A stretch of 64,000 nt of DNA from Bradyrhizobium diazoefficiens (GTDB lineage Bacteria > Pseudomonadota > Alphaproteobacteria > Rhizobiales > Xanthobacteraceae), in NCBI RefSeq assembly GCF_016616235.1, contig NZ_CP067100.1, positions 3,283,001 to 3,347,000 on the forward strand, given 5' to 3'. How positions within the stretch are numbered: position 1 is the first letter of the stretch; every line of letters starts with the position of its first letter. The notes beneath the pieces are model-generated. The model searched no databases. It was not told the origin of the DNA and saw only the letters and a program-made list of their open reading frames with translations. Positions 49,963 through 59,944 of the stretch are shown here, in pieces. Both the position numbers and the translations under genes were made by a program.

Positions 49963-50856
49963 TCACTTCCGATACCGCAGCGCCTCCACCAGCACGGCAA
50001 AGGCCGGCGTCGGCTGCCGACGGCTCGGGTAATACAGGTGATAGCCCGCGAACGGTGCGCACCAGTCGGCGAGCACGTGAATTAGCCGTCCGTTGGCGAT
50101 CTCCCGCTTGACCAAATCTTCCGGCAGGTAGGCGAGGCCAAGGCCGGCCAGCACCGCATTCATTCGCAACAGGCCGTTGTTGAAGATGAGCTGACCGTCG
50201 ACGCGCACCTTCATCGCCCGGCCGCGCTTCTCGAACTCCCAGGCATAGATCCCGCCATAGGTCGGCAGGCGGATGTTGATGCAATTGTGTTCGGTGAGAT
50301 CGTGCGGCCGTTTCGGCTTCGGCCGCGCGGCGAAGTAAGCAGGCGCGCCGACGACGGCCATGCGCATCTCCGGCCCGATCCGCACCGCGATCATGTCCTT
50401 GGCAACCTGCTCACCGAGACGCACGCCGGCGTCGTAGCGCTCGGCGACGATGTCGGTCAGTCCGTTGTCGAGGACGAGCTCGATCTTGACGTCGGGATAA
50501 CGCGGCATCAGCCTTGCGAGCGTAGGCCAGAGGATTGTCTGCGCTGCGTGCTCACCGGTGGTGATGCGGAGGGTGCCGGACGGTGTGGCGCGCAGCGCGG
50601 TCAGCGCCGACAGCTCCGCCTCGATCTCGTCGAAGCGCGGCGCGACATTGCGCAACAGCCGCTCGCCGGCCTCCGTCGGCGCGACGCTGCGGGTCGTGCG
50701 GGCGAGAAGCCGCAATCCGAGCCGTTCCTCGAGCGCGCGCACCGTATGGCTGAGCGCGGATTGGGATACGCCGAGTTGCGCGGCGGCGCGGGTAAAGCTG
50801 CGCTCGCGAGCGACCGCGAAAAAGGCGAGGAGGTCGTTGACATCGGCGCGGGGCAT
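49963..50856 (-). CDS. LysR-family transcriptional regulator
   Basis: 297 residues. N-terminal winged helix (residues ~4-62, SFTRAAAQLGVSQSALSHTV), then a two-lobed inducer-binding domain (~90-295). It is divergent from an aldo/keto reductase gene. A CATGAA-N13-TTCATG dyad at its start codon (50858-50882) fits an autoregulatory/activator site. The inducer is unknown. Confidence 0.92.
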   Translation of the reverse strand: MPRADVNDLLAFFAVARERSFTRAAAQLGVSQSALSHTVRALEERLGLRLLARTTRSVAPTEAGERLLRNVAPRFDEIEAELSALTALRATPSGTLRITTGEHAAQTILWPTLARLMPRYPDVKIELVLDNGLTDIVAERYDAGVRLGEQVAKDMIAVRIGPEMRMAVVGAPAYFAARPKPKRPHDLTEHNCINIRLPTYGGIYAWEFEKRGRAMKVRVDGQLIFNNGLLRMNAVLAGLGLAYLPEDLVKREIANGRLIHVLADWCAPFAGYHLYYPSRRQPTPAFAVLVEALRYRK

Positions 50857-50857
50857 T

Positions 50858-50882
50858 CATGAATCCAGATCATGAGTTCATG
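50858..50882. promoter_or_regulatory. candidate LysR-type operator
   Basis: CATGAA-N13-TTCATG, with a 10-bp palindrome ATTCATGAAT at its left end, lies at the LysR start codon and 74 bp before the divergent gene. Position and symmetry fit a LysR site; the sequence itself is not a known consensus. Confidence 0.45.
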
Positions 50883-50922
50883 TGGGTTTTATCACCTAAT
50901 CCCGGGCGGGCGCGCGACCTAA

Positions 50923-51939
<1,017 letters not shown>

Positions 51940-51952
51940 ATGCTGTGATGGG

Positions 51953-51980
51953 AGGCCGGTGAGCATTCGCTCACCGGCCT
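51953..51980 (+). terminator. 12-bp perfect hairpin after the aldo/keto reductase
   Basis: AGGCCGGTGAGC / GCTCACCGGCCT with a 4-nt loop (ATTC), 14 bp after the stop codon. No T-run follows, so termination strength is uncertain, but it probably defines the transcript end. Confidence 0.65.
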
Positions 51981-52231
51981 CCGCCTCCAGTGCTCCAGCT
52001 CTGTCGGCGCTAGCAGCAGCGCGGCGAGAGGTTGAGTGACACCGGCAGCATCAGGTTATTCCATAAGCGCGTCGCCACTTCGTCACAGCCGGTGCAAGAT
52101 AGGTATCTCGACAAATCAATTTCATTCTCTTTCCGTCTTGCTAAGCTATATGTCGGGCATCGGTCCAAGGGGGAAGTCGGGCAGCCTTGCCTGCGGGACC
52201 GGCACGGAAGCAGGGGACCAAGCCCGTCGGC

Positions 52232-52426
52232 ATGTTCGAAGTGATCCTTACCAAGCGCAAACGGTTTGGCTGGCGGTGGCAGGTGTGTGACCAGTCCGGC
52301 AAGGTATTTGCCGACGGTTTCGAGCGCACCCGGCCGTCCGCCAAATATCAAGGTGAGCGCGCATTGTTCTTCCTGTTGTCCCAAGCCTATCTGCGCAACC
52401 GCTCCGCGGCGTCAAGCGAGGAGTAG
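52232..52426 (+). CDS. small conserved rhizobial protein (64 residues)
   Basis: 64 residues from ATG 52232, beginning MFEVILTKRKRFGWRWQVCD and containing the GKVFADGFERTRPSAKYQGE region. Compact size and pattern match small proteins I recall from Bradyrhizobium genomes, with no known function. Codon use is coding-like. The Shine-Dalgarno is weak. Confidence 0.6.
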   Translation: MFEVILTKRKRFGWRWQVCDQSGKVFADGFERTRPSAKYQGERALFFLLSQAYLRNRSAASSEE

Positions 52427-52439
52427 CCTCACACGTAGC

Positions 52440-53150
52440 GCCGGGCTACGTCCGAAGCCGTTCGCTAGCCCGGATTGCGCTGCGTTCCATGCGGGCTACG
52501 AGAGCTTGCGTTGCCCGTCGGGCAAAACACGCAAGCCGTAGGGCAATCCGCGTGGCCAAAAATATTCCACTTTACCGAAATTCGGAAATGACGTATGTGT
52601 CGGCGCAACCCGGCCCAAGGAAAAGGGGCGTATCGCGATCGTCACGAACGCGGGCCGGGCGGCGGTGGACGCAGGTGACATCGGCGCGGAATGGTTTCGC
52701 AGGGCGGGCAACCGTGAGCGAAAGGCCTCGCGCGCACGACCGGTGTGATCGGCGTACGGCAAAATCGTGTGGTCCTGGCGCCCGGGGTCTGTGCGCCAAG
52801 TGTTGCGGTGATGTGCCGGCCCGACCGGGTCCGTGCATCGCTCATCCGCAACGCGACGGGGGCAATAGTGCATCGCTCCCCGGGGAGAGCACGACATAAG
52901 CCGTAAAACCACTGCGCAGGGAAGGCCGGTTGTTTTGGCTTCACCTGTATGCCGCTGTGCAAATTCTTTGTTGCCACCTCGCACAGTGGACCGTGGGTGC
53001 CCGGCCGGCACCCGGTCTTCCCTGCGCCCTCTTTCAATTGAGGGTGAGGCATCGAGGCAAAGCTCGGGCGAGCAAGCCGCGAGGACGCGAACCTGTGTCT
53101 GCAGGTCCACGCATCGCATTTCAAGCAACCGTCATAGTGTCTAACGCCCA
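52440..53150. repeat. ~700-bp non-coding repeat region typical of bradyrhizobia
   Basis: Contains TAGCCCG-N19-CGGGCTA (52466-52498) and a nested hairpin in which GCTTGCGT / ACGCAAGC encloses TGCCCG / CGGGCA (52504-52536). It continues with a long GC-rich part whose minus-strand reading gives the KTGCRPGTHGPLCEVATKN-type peptides commonly deposited as hypothetical proteins in Bradyrhizobium. Several overlapping ORFs in different frames, none with a plausible start or codon bias, show it is not coding. Probably a multicopy element; its mobility mechanism is unknown. Confidence 0.72.
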
Positions 53151-53272
53151 CTAACCAACGTCTGACTTAAAACTGTCATAATCGCTAAATTGGAACTCGC
53201 TTCTGCGTCCTTTTACACGCCATTAAGCCGGCCGGCATTTGGATGCGCGGGGAATGTGCGTTGGGGACTGCA

Positions 53273-55735
53273 ATGAGTGCCGCGAAGAAAGCGTCGGGAA
53301 AACCGGCCACCGAAATGTTTGACGACATCCCGGTTCTTCAACGCAAATGGCGTGCCGCGTTGAAACCGGGAGACCGGCTGCCGCGCTATGAGGACGTGAT
53401 GCTCGGCAGCCTCGGACGGCTTGCCGACCATATCGCGCTATTGAAGAACGACGGTGCGCTCGAGCTGTCGCGCAGCGGACGCTATGTGCAGAAATGGCTC
53501 GGCGAGGAGCGCTGGGACATTCCGGTCGCCGAGCTCCCGCCCGATTGCGCCACGGCGCTGTCGGAAGCGGTGGCGAGCGCGGTCCAGAATGGCCGGCCGC
53601 ACCACGCGAGCGCGCATTGCGTGCGCGACGGCATGGTCCGGACCTACGACGTGCTGGCGCTGCCGACGTCCTCGCGCTGGGGCGCGACGCTGGTCGGCGC
53701 CTATGTCAACGAGCGCGGCGCCCAATACAATCTGCTCGATGCGATCTTCTCCTCGACCGACGACGCGGTGGTCTCGCTGGCGACGTTGCGCGATGCCGAG
53801 GGCAAGCCGTTCGATCTCCAGGTCGTGCATCACAACAAGAGCGCGGCGGCGCTGCTGAACGCCGCGAAGGGAAGCCTGTTGTGGCGCCGGATCGGCGAGG
53901 GCAGCACGCTGCTGGCCTCGTCCGAGGTCATGGAATTCCTGCTCAAGGCCGTCGCGGGCGGCCGCGGCGAGCAGCTCGAGATCGAGAGCGATGGCCGGTA
54001 TCTGCGCCTGAGCGCCACCGCCTTCGCCGACGTGGTCTCGCTGACGATTTCCGACGTCACCGCCCTGAAGCGCCGCGACGCGTCGTTCCGCCTGCTATTC
54101 GACAACAACCCGATGCCGATGTGGGTGTTCGACGCCGAGAGCAAGCAGTTCCTCAGCGTCAACGACGCCGCGGTCCAGCATTACGGCTACAGCCGCGCCA
54201 CCTTCCTGCGCATGAAGCTGCACGAGATCTGGCCGCAGGACGAGTGGGACAGTCACGCCGAGGCGCTCGAACGCGTCGGCGACACCTATCATTCCTCACG
54301 CAACTGGCGGCATCTTCGCGCCGACGGCAGCGAGATCGAGGTGCTCACCTTCGGCCGCCGCGTCGCCTTCGACGACCGCGACGGCTACCTGGTCGCGGTG
54401 GTCGACATCACCGAGCGGCGCAAGGCCGAGGCGCGGATCGCCCACATGGCGCACCATGACGGGCTCACCGACCTGCCCAACCGCGAATATTTCCAGGAAC
54501 GGTTGAAGCAGGCGCTCGACCAGGCCTCGGGAAAACGCGTCGGCGTGCTCTATATCGATCTCGACCTGTTCAAGAACATCAACGATTCCTTCGGACATCC
54601 GTCGGGCGACCGCCTGCTCAAGGAGGTTGCCGAACGTCTCACCACGGCCGTCCGCGGCGCCAATCTCGCGGCACGGCTCGGCGGCGACGAATTCGCAGTG
54701 ATCCTGGCGGCCGACGTTTCGCCGAACGAGGCCAGCGCCTGCGCGACCTTGCTGATCGACATGCTGCGCGCGCCCTATGAGATCGATGGCCAGGAGATGG
54801 TGATCGGTGCCAGCATCGGCATCGCGCTGTCGCCGGGCGACGGCACGACGTCGGAAGAATTGATGCGCAATGCCGACATGGCGCTGTATCGCGCCAAGTC
54901 GGAGGGCGGCGGCGTACACCATTTCTTCGAGCGCGAGATGGACCTCCAGGCGCAGAAGCGCCGCAACATGGAGCTCGATCTGCGCCGAGCCTTTGCCAAT
55001 GGCGAATTCGAGCTGCACTACCAGCCGCTGGTGTCGATCGCCTCCGACCGCATCTCCGGGTTCGAGTCGCTGCTGCGCTGGCGTCATCCCGACAAGGGCA
55101 TGATCTCGCCGGCGGAGTTCATCCCGGTCGCGGAAGACATCGGCCTGATCTCGCAATTGGGGGAATGGGTGCTGCGCGAAGCCTGTGCGGAGGCGGTGAA
55201 ATGGCCTTCCGACATCAAGGTCGCGGTGAACCTGTCGCCGGCGCAATTCCGCAGCCGCAACCTGGTTCAGGTCGTGATCTCGGCGCTGGCACAATCCGGC
55301 CTGTCGCCGAAGCGGCTCGAGCTCGAGATCACCGAGTCGATCTTCCTCGCCGAGACCGATGCCAATCTCGCGATCCTGCACCAGTTGCGCGAGCTCGGCG
55401 TCAGCATCTCCATGGATGATTTCGGCACCGGCTATTCCAGCCTCAGCTATCTCCGCAGCTTCCCCTTCGACAAGATCAAGATCGACCGATCGTTCGTGAA
55501 GGATCTCGCACAGCGGCCCGATTGCGTCGCGATCGTGCGCGCGATCTCCGGGCTCGGCCGCAGCCTCAACATCACCACGACCGCGGAAGGCGTCGAGACC
55601 GAGGACCAGCTCGACTGGCTCCGCGCCGAAGGCTGCAACGAGGTGCAGGGCTTTCTGTTCAGCGCGGCGCGGCCTGCCGCGGAGATCGCAAAACTGCTCG
55701 CCGATTTCGGCCAGCGCGCCTCACGGGCGGCGTAG
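53273..55735 (+). CDS. PAS-GGDEF-EAL protein, c-di-GMP turnover
   Basis: 820 residues from ATG 53273. PAS-like sensory region (residues ~40-390, the last PAS being SFRLLFDNNPMPMWVFDAES), GGDEF domain (~400-560, with intact RLGGDEFAV), then EAL domain (~580-810). The EAL signature here reads ESLLRW rather than EALLRW (Ala to Ser), while the other catalytic residues (DDFGTGYSSLSYLR, ITESIF, AEGVETEDQ) are kept. It may synthesise or degrade c-di-GMP; balance unknown. No transmembrane segment, so it is cytosolic. It ends 15 bp into the convergent hydrolase gene. Confidence 0.93.
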   Translation: MSAAKKASGKPATEMFDDIPVLQRKWRAALKPGDRLPRYEDVMLGSLGRLADHIALLKNDGALELSRSGRYVQKWLGEERWDIPVAELPPDCATALSEAVASAVQNGRPHHASAHCVRDGMVRTYDVLALPTSSRWGATLVGAYVNERGAQYNLLDAIFSSTDDAVVSLATLRDAEGKPFDLQVVHHNKSAAALLNAAKGSLLWRRIGEGSTLLASSEVMEFLLKAVAGGRGEQLEIESDGRYLRLSATAFADVVSLTISDVTALKRRDASFRLLFDNNPMPMWVFDAESKQFLSVNDAAVQHYGYSRATFLRMKLHEIWPQDEWDSHAEALERVGDTYHSSRNWRHLRADGSEIEVLTFGRRVAFDDRDGYLVAVVDITERRKAEARIAHMAHHDGLTDLPNREYFQERLKQALDQASGKRVGVLYIDLDLFKNINDSFGHPSGDRLLKEVAERLTTAVRGANLAARLGGDEFAVILAADVSPNEASACATLLIDMLRAPYEIDGQEMVIGASIGIALSPGDGTTSEELMRNADMALYRAKSEGGGVHHFFEREMDLQAQKRRNMELDLRRAFANGEFELHYQPLVSIASDRISGFESLLRWRHPDKGMISPAEFIPVAEDIGLISQLGEWVLREACAEAVKWPSDIKVAVNLSPAQFRSRNLVQVVISALAQSGLSPKRLELEITESIFLAETDANLAILHQLRELGVSISMDDFGTGYSSLSYLRSFPFDKIKIDRSFVKDLAQRPDCVAIVRAISGLGRSLNITTTAEGVETEDQLDWLRAEGCNEVQGFLFSAARPAAEIAKLLADFGQRASRAA

Positions 55736-56992
55736 CGCCTCCGGATAGCAGTCATAGACCAGCGCCTTGAACGCAGGCGTGATGCGGCTGCGCTCGTTCT
55801 GGGTCTGCTGCATCATCAGGTAGACCATGTCGAGCTTGGGATCGACGCCGAAATAGGTGCCGCTGCCTGAGTCCCATTTCAGCTCGCCGAGCGAGCCTGG
55901 CGGCGGAGGTTTTGCATTGCCGGGATCGGTGCGCACGGCAAGGCCGTAGCCATAGCCGAAGCCGTCGCCTGGAAAATAGAAATAGTCGCGTCCGACGCCG
56001 GAACCGGGCCCGACGTGATCGGTCGTCATCGCTTTGAAAGCCGCAGGGCTCAGATAACGCTTGCCCTCGAACTCGCCGCCGTTGAGCAACATCTGCGCAA
56101 AGCGCTGATAGTCGGTGATGGTCGACAGCAGCCCGCCGCCGCCGGACTGCCATTCGGGATGATCGAGCCGGTCGCGCTCGCCGGCGAGCAGGATGAAATC
56201 GTTCGGCAGCGGCCGCGCCATGCGCGCCAATTCGCCTTCCGTCGCCAGTGCGAATTTGGTGCTGGTCATGCCGAGCGGATCGAAGATGCGCTGCTTCAAG
56301 AATTCGTACAGCGTCTGGCCAGAGATGATCTCGATGACGGCGCCGAGCACGTCGGTGGAGTGGCCGTAGCGCCACAGCGTGCCCGGCTGGCGCGCCAGCG
56401 GCAGCCTGGCGATGCGGTCGGCGAATTCCCTGTTGTTGAATTGACCCTCGAAGATGTTGGCGGCCTTGTAGGCCTGCTCGACCCATTTGCCGCCGATATA
56501 GTCGTAGCTGATGCCGGAGGTGTGCCGCAGCAGATCCTCGATGTTGACGGGACGGACCGGCGGCACCAGGTCGAGCTTCAGCTTGCCGTCCGGCTCGGTG
56601 ACCTCGATGCCCACCTTGGTGTCGGCAAAGAGGGGGACGTATTTCGCAACGGGATCGGTGAGGGCGAGCTTGCCCTCGTCGATCAGCATCATCGCGCCGA
56701 GGCACGTGATCGGCTTGGTCATGGAGTGGATGGCGAAGATCGTGTCCGGCGTCATCGCAAGCCCGGTCCTGGTGTCGCGCACGCCGAAGGTCTTGAGGTA
56801 CACCGGCTTGCCGTGCTGCTGCACCAGGATCACGGCGCCCGCCAGCCGCCCGCTCGTCACCTCGTTGTTGAAATAGTCGGTGATACGGTCGAGCCCCGCG
56901 GGCGAGGGAGCCGGGATGTCGGCGGCGGCGCGGCCTCGCGCCGTCGTGCCGGCCAGCAGCGCGGCCCCGACCAGAAATTCACGGCGTTTCAT
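55721..56992 (-). CDS. serine hydrolase, beta-lactamase/class C fold
   Basis: 423 residues from ATG 56992, chosen because the short Tat-like leader (MKRREFLVGAALLAGTTARG) then starts the protein. Catalytic S-x-x-K is in AIHSMTKPITCLG and the Tyr motif in LWRYGHSTDV. The C-terminal KTG-like strand appears in the KWDSGSGTYFGVD region. Relatives are esterases and D-aminopeptidases. Exported. The last 15 bp overlap the convergent GGDEF-EAL gene. Confidence 0.88.
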   Translation of the reverse strand: MKRREFLVGAALLAGTTARGRAAADIPAPSPAGLDRITDYFNNEVTSGRLAGAVILVQQHGKPVYLKTFGVRDTRTGLAMTPDTIFAIHSMTKPITCLGAMMLIDEGKLALTDPVAKYVPLFADTKVGIEVTEPDGKLKLDLVPPVRPVNIEDLLRHTSGISYDYIGGKWVEQAYKAANIFEGQFNNREFADRIARLPLARQPGTLWRYGHSTDVLGAVIEIISGQTLYEFLKQRIFDPLGMTSTKFALATEGELARMARPLPNDFILLAGERDRLDHPEWQSGGGGLLSTITDYQRFAQMLLNGGEFEGKRYLSPAAFKAMTTDHVGPGSGVGRDYFYFPGDGFGYGYGLAVRTDPGNAKPPPPGSLGELKWDSGSGTYFGVDPKLDMVYLMMQQTQNERSRITPAFKALVYDCYPEALRRP

Positions 56993-57058
56993 CCGGGCCT
57001 CCTCCGTCGCGGGAGGGATCAAAGCCGCAAGACTTCGAAGCCGTCAACAAGCCTTCGA

Positions 57059-57622
57059 TTAAAATCGCGTCACGATTTCCGAAAGGAACGGTCGCGGACG
57101 ATCCTCCGTCGGCCTGGTCGGCGTGCCGATATGGATGAACCCGGCGAGCTTTTCGTCCGGCTTGAGGCCGAGTCCGTCGAGCACGTCGCGGTCGAACGCG
57201 AACCAGCCGGTCAGCCAGCACGCGCCGTAGCCGAGTGCGGTCGCGGCCGTGACGATGTTCATGGCGCTCGCGCCCGCCGACAATTCCTGCTCGAACGCGG
57301 GCACCTTCGGATGTGGCCTGGTGAAGCTGACGATGCCGATCACCAGCGGCGCATCCATGAGACGCTTGCGCTCCATCTCGACGTCGGCTGCGGGCGCGCC
57401 GGGATTCTTGCGGGCAAAGACCTTCGCGATCACCTCGCCGGCGCGCTGGCGCGCGTCGCCCTCGAAAATGATGAAGCGCCAGGGCGCGAGCTTGCCGTGG
57501 TCGGGCACGCGCGCGCCGATCGTGAGGATGGTTTCGAGCTCGGCCGCCGAAGGGCCGGGGCCGGTCATCTCGCGCGGCTTGACCGAGCGGCGGGTCTTCA
57601 GGAGTTCGATGGCGTCAGGCAC
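57059..57622 (-). CDS. nitroreductase family protein
   Basis: 187 residues from GTG 57622, with AGAGGA 10 bp upstream; longer in-frame extensions look non-coding. FMN-binding residues: RRSVKPREM at the N-terminus (R-R-S), ARVPDHGKLAPWRFI, SAGASAMNIVTAATALGYGA and the C-terminal GFIHIGTP. Resembles the YdjA type. It uses NAD(P)H to reduce nitro or quinone compounds. Confidence 0.9.
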   Translation of the reverse strand: MPDAIELLKTRRSVKPREMTGPGPSAAELETILTIGARVPDHGKLAPWRFIIFEGDARQRAGEVIAKVFARKNPGAPAADVEMERKRLMDAPLVIGIVSFTRPHPKVPAFEQELSAGASAMNIVTAATALGYGACWLTGWFAFDRDVLDGLGLKPDEKLAGFIHIGTPTRPTEDRPRPFLSEIVTRF

Positions 57623-57715
57623 TGCGATATCCTCTTCGGCTGGTCGTCGGGCGTGCCATGCCGAGATAGGCATGCACGCCCGCAACCGAAAGCGAGTTTA
57701 GATCGATTTCAGAGA

Positions 57716-59758
57716 TCAGGCCGCCTCGCGCGCCCGCCGGATATCCGGCGGAGTGGCCTCGTCGACGAGGGCGGCGATCGCCTCCGCCGTCGTCATCACC
57801 TTCTGGCCGTCGCTGCCGAGCCGGCGGACCGAGACAGAATGGGTCTCCGCTTCCTTCTTGCCGACCACGAGCAGGGCCGGAATCTTGGCCAGCGAGTGCT
57901 CGCGGACCTTGTAGTTGATCTTCTCGTTGCGCAGGTCGACCTCGACCCGCAGACCCGCGCGCCGCGCCTGTTCGAGGACCTGCTTAGCGTACTCATCGCC
58001 TTCCGAGGTGATGGTGGTGACCACCGCCTGCACCGGCGAGAGCCAGAGCGGGAAGTTGCCGGCATAGTGCTCGATCAGGATGCCGATGTAGCGTTCCATC
58101 GAGCCGCAGATCGCGCGGTGCACCATGACGGGCGGTTTCTTGCCGCCGTCATGGTCGATGTAGAACGCGCCGAACCGCTCCGGCAGGTTGAAGTCGACCT
58201 GCGTGGTGCCGCACTGCCAGTCGCGGCCGATGGCGTCGCGCAGCACATATTCGAACTTCGGTCCGTAGAAGGCGCCTTCGCCCGGATTGATCTCGGTCTT
58301 GATGTGGTTGTTCTGCGCCTGGATCTGGCTCAGCACGGTCGCCATCACGCGCTCGGCGTGATCCCACATCGCGTCGGTGCCGACCCGTTTCTCCGGCCGC
58401 GTCGACAGCTTCACCGTGAGGTCGCCGGTGAAACCGAAGTCCGCGTAGGTCGACAGGATCAGCTCGTTGATCTTGAGGCACTCCTCCGCGAGCTGGTCCT
58501 CGGTGCAGAAGATATGGGCGTCGTCCTGGGTGAAGCCGCGCACGCGCATCAATCCGTGCATGGCGCCCGAGGGCTCATAGCGATGCACCACGCCGAACTC
58601 GGCGAGGCGGAGCGGCAGGTCGCGGTAGCTCTTCAGGCCGTGCTTGAAGATCTGCACGTGACCCGGGCAGTTCATCGGCTTGAGCGCAAACCAGCGCTTG
58701 TCCTCGGCCTCGTCGCCAGCCGACTGCGCCGCGAACATGTTCTCGCGGTACCAGCCCCAATGGCCCGAGGTCTCCCACAGCACCTTGTCGAGGATCTGTG
58801 GCGCGTTGACCTCGCTGTAGTCGCCGGCTAGGCGCCGGCGCATATAGGCAATCAGCTGCTGGAAGATGGTCCAGCCCTTCGGATGCCAGAATACGACGCC
58901 CGGACCTTCCTCCTGGAAATGGAAGAGGTCGAGCTCGCGCCCGAGTTTGCGATGGTCGCGCTTCTCGGCTTCCTCGATCTGCTTGAGATAGGCGTCGAGG
59001 TCCTCCTGCTTGGCGAAGGCGGTGCCGTAGATGCGGGTCAGCATCGGGTTGTTGGAATCGCCGCGCCAATAGGCGCCGGCCACCTTCATCAGCTTGAAGG
59101 CGTTGCCGACCTTGCCGGTCGAGGTCATGTGCGGGCCGCGGCACAGATCGAACCAGTCGCCCTGGTAGTAGATCTTGATCGGCTCGTTGCCGGGAATGGC
59201 ATCGACCAGCTCGACCTTGAAGGCCTCGCCCTTGTCGCGGAACACCTGTTTTGTCTTTTCGCGGTCCCAAACCTCTTTCGTGAAGGGTTTGTCGCGCGCG
59301 ATGATCTCGCGCATCTTCTTCTCGATTGCGGCAAAGTCTTCCGGCGTGAACGGCTCGTTGCGGAAGAAGTCGTAGTAAAAACCGTTCTCGATCACCGGAC
59401 CGATGGTGACCTGGGTGCCCGGCCACAGCGTCTGCACGGCTTCGGCGAGCACGTGGGCGCAATCGTGGCGGATCAGTTCGAGCGCGCGCGGGTCGTCGCG
59501 GTTGACGAGCTCGATCTTCGCGTCGGCCTCGATGGGATCGCTGAGATCGGCGAGCACGCCGTCGAGCGCCATCGCAACCGTGCGCTTGGCCAGCGACGGC
59601 GAGATGCTCTTGGCAATATCGAGCCCGGTGATGCTCTTGTCATATTCGCGCCGGGCGCCATCGGGGAAGGTGAGGGTGACCTTGGGGGCGGGAGTCACGG
59701 GCTTCAGATTGCTGAGACTGTATTGGAAGCCGGATTCGGATTTAGGCTGGTCGGACAT
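57716..59758 (-). CDS. thrS: threonyl-tRNA synthetase
   Basis: 680 residues from ATG 59758 (CAGGAGAAACGCA upstream). Domains in order: TGS (~25-85), tRNA_SAD editing domain (~95-275, [12 protein letters not shown]), class II catalytic core (motif 2 in [20 protein letters not shown], zinc ligand Cys in NCPGHVQIF, His in [10 protein letters not shown]), and the C-terminal anticodon-binding domain (~580-680). It charges tRNA-Thr and edits mis-acylated Ser. The length is usual for bacterial ThrRS. It is divergent from an MFS gene. Confidence 0.98.
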   Translation of the reverse strand: MSDQPKSESGFQYSLSNLKPVTPAPKVTLTFPDGARREYDKSITGLDIAKSISPSLAKRTVAMALDGVLADLSDPIEADAKIELVNRDDPRALELIRHDCAHVLAEAVQTLWPGTQVTIGPVIENGFYYDFFRNEPFTPEDFAAIEKKMREIIARDKPFTKEVWDREKTKQVFRDKGEAFKVELVDAIPGNEPIKIYYQGDWFDLCRGPHMTSTGKVGNAFKLMKVAGAYWRGDSNNPMLTRIYGTAFAKQEDLDAYLKQIEEAEKRDHRKLGRELDLFHFQEEGPGVVFWHPKGWTIFQQLIAYMRRRLAGDYSEVNAPQILDKVLWETSGHWGWYRENMFAAQSAGDEAEDKRWFALKPMNCPGHVQIFKHGLKSYRDLPLRLAEFGVVHRYEPSGAMHGLMRVRGFTQDDAHIFCTEDQLAEECLKINELILSTYADFGFTGDLTVKLSTRPEKRVGTDAMWDHAERVMATVLSQIQAQNNHIKTEINPGEGAFYGPKFEYVLRDAIGRDWQCGTTQVDFNLPERFGAFYIDHDGGKKPPVMVHRAICGSMERYIGILIEHYAGNFPLWLSPVQAVVTTITSEGDEYAKQVLEQARRAGLRVEVDLRNEKINYKVREHSLAKIPALLVVGKKEAETHSVSVRRLGSDGQKVMTTAEAIAALVDEATPPDIRRAREAA

Positions 59759-59944
59759 TGCGTTTCTCCTGAAGCTCACTCCTGCGAACGAGCGCAGGTA
59801 AGCGGGAACGAGCGATATATCAGGCGATTCGGCCTGCGCAATCCGGCATTTCCAAGAAAGTGGCGCGCAAAAGCGGGAGCCTTGCACCAACTATTTCGAC
59901 GGGCGCCCTTTAATCGGTCGCAAGTCTGCTCTACATGCAGCTGC

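Noticed and set aside
52496..53128. Overlapping hypothetical proteins in the 52.4-53.2 kb region
   Set aside because: Several frames give similar-length ORFs with Arg/Pro/Ser bias and no plausible start; better explained as a repeat than as coding DNA.
56015..58831. 938-residue plus-strand ORF over the hydrolase, nitroreductase and thrS genes
   Set aside because: It crosses three real genes on the other strand and has shadow composition with no domain.
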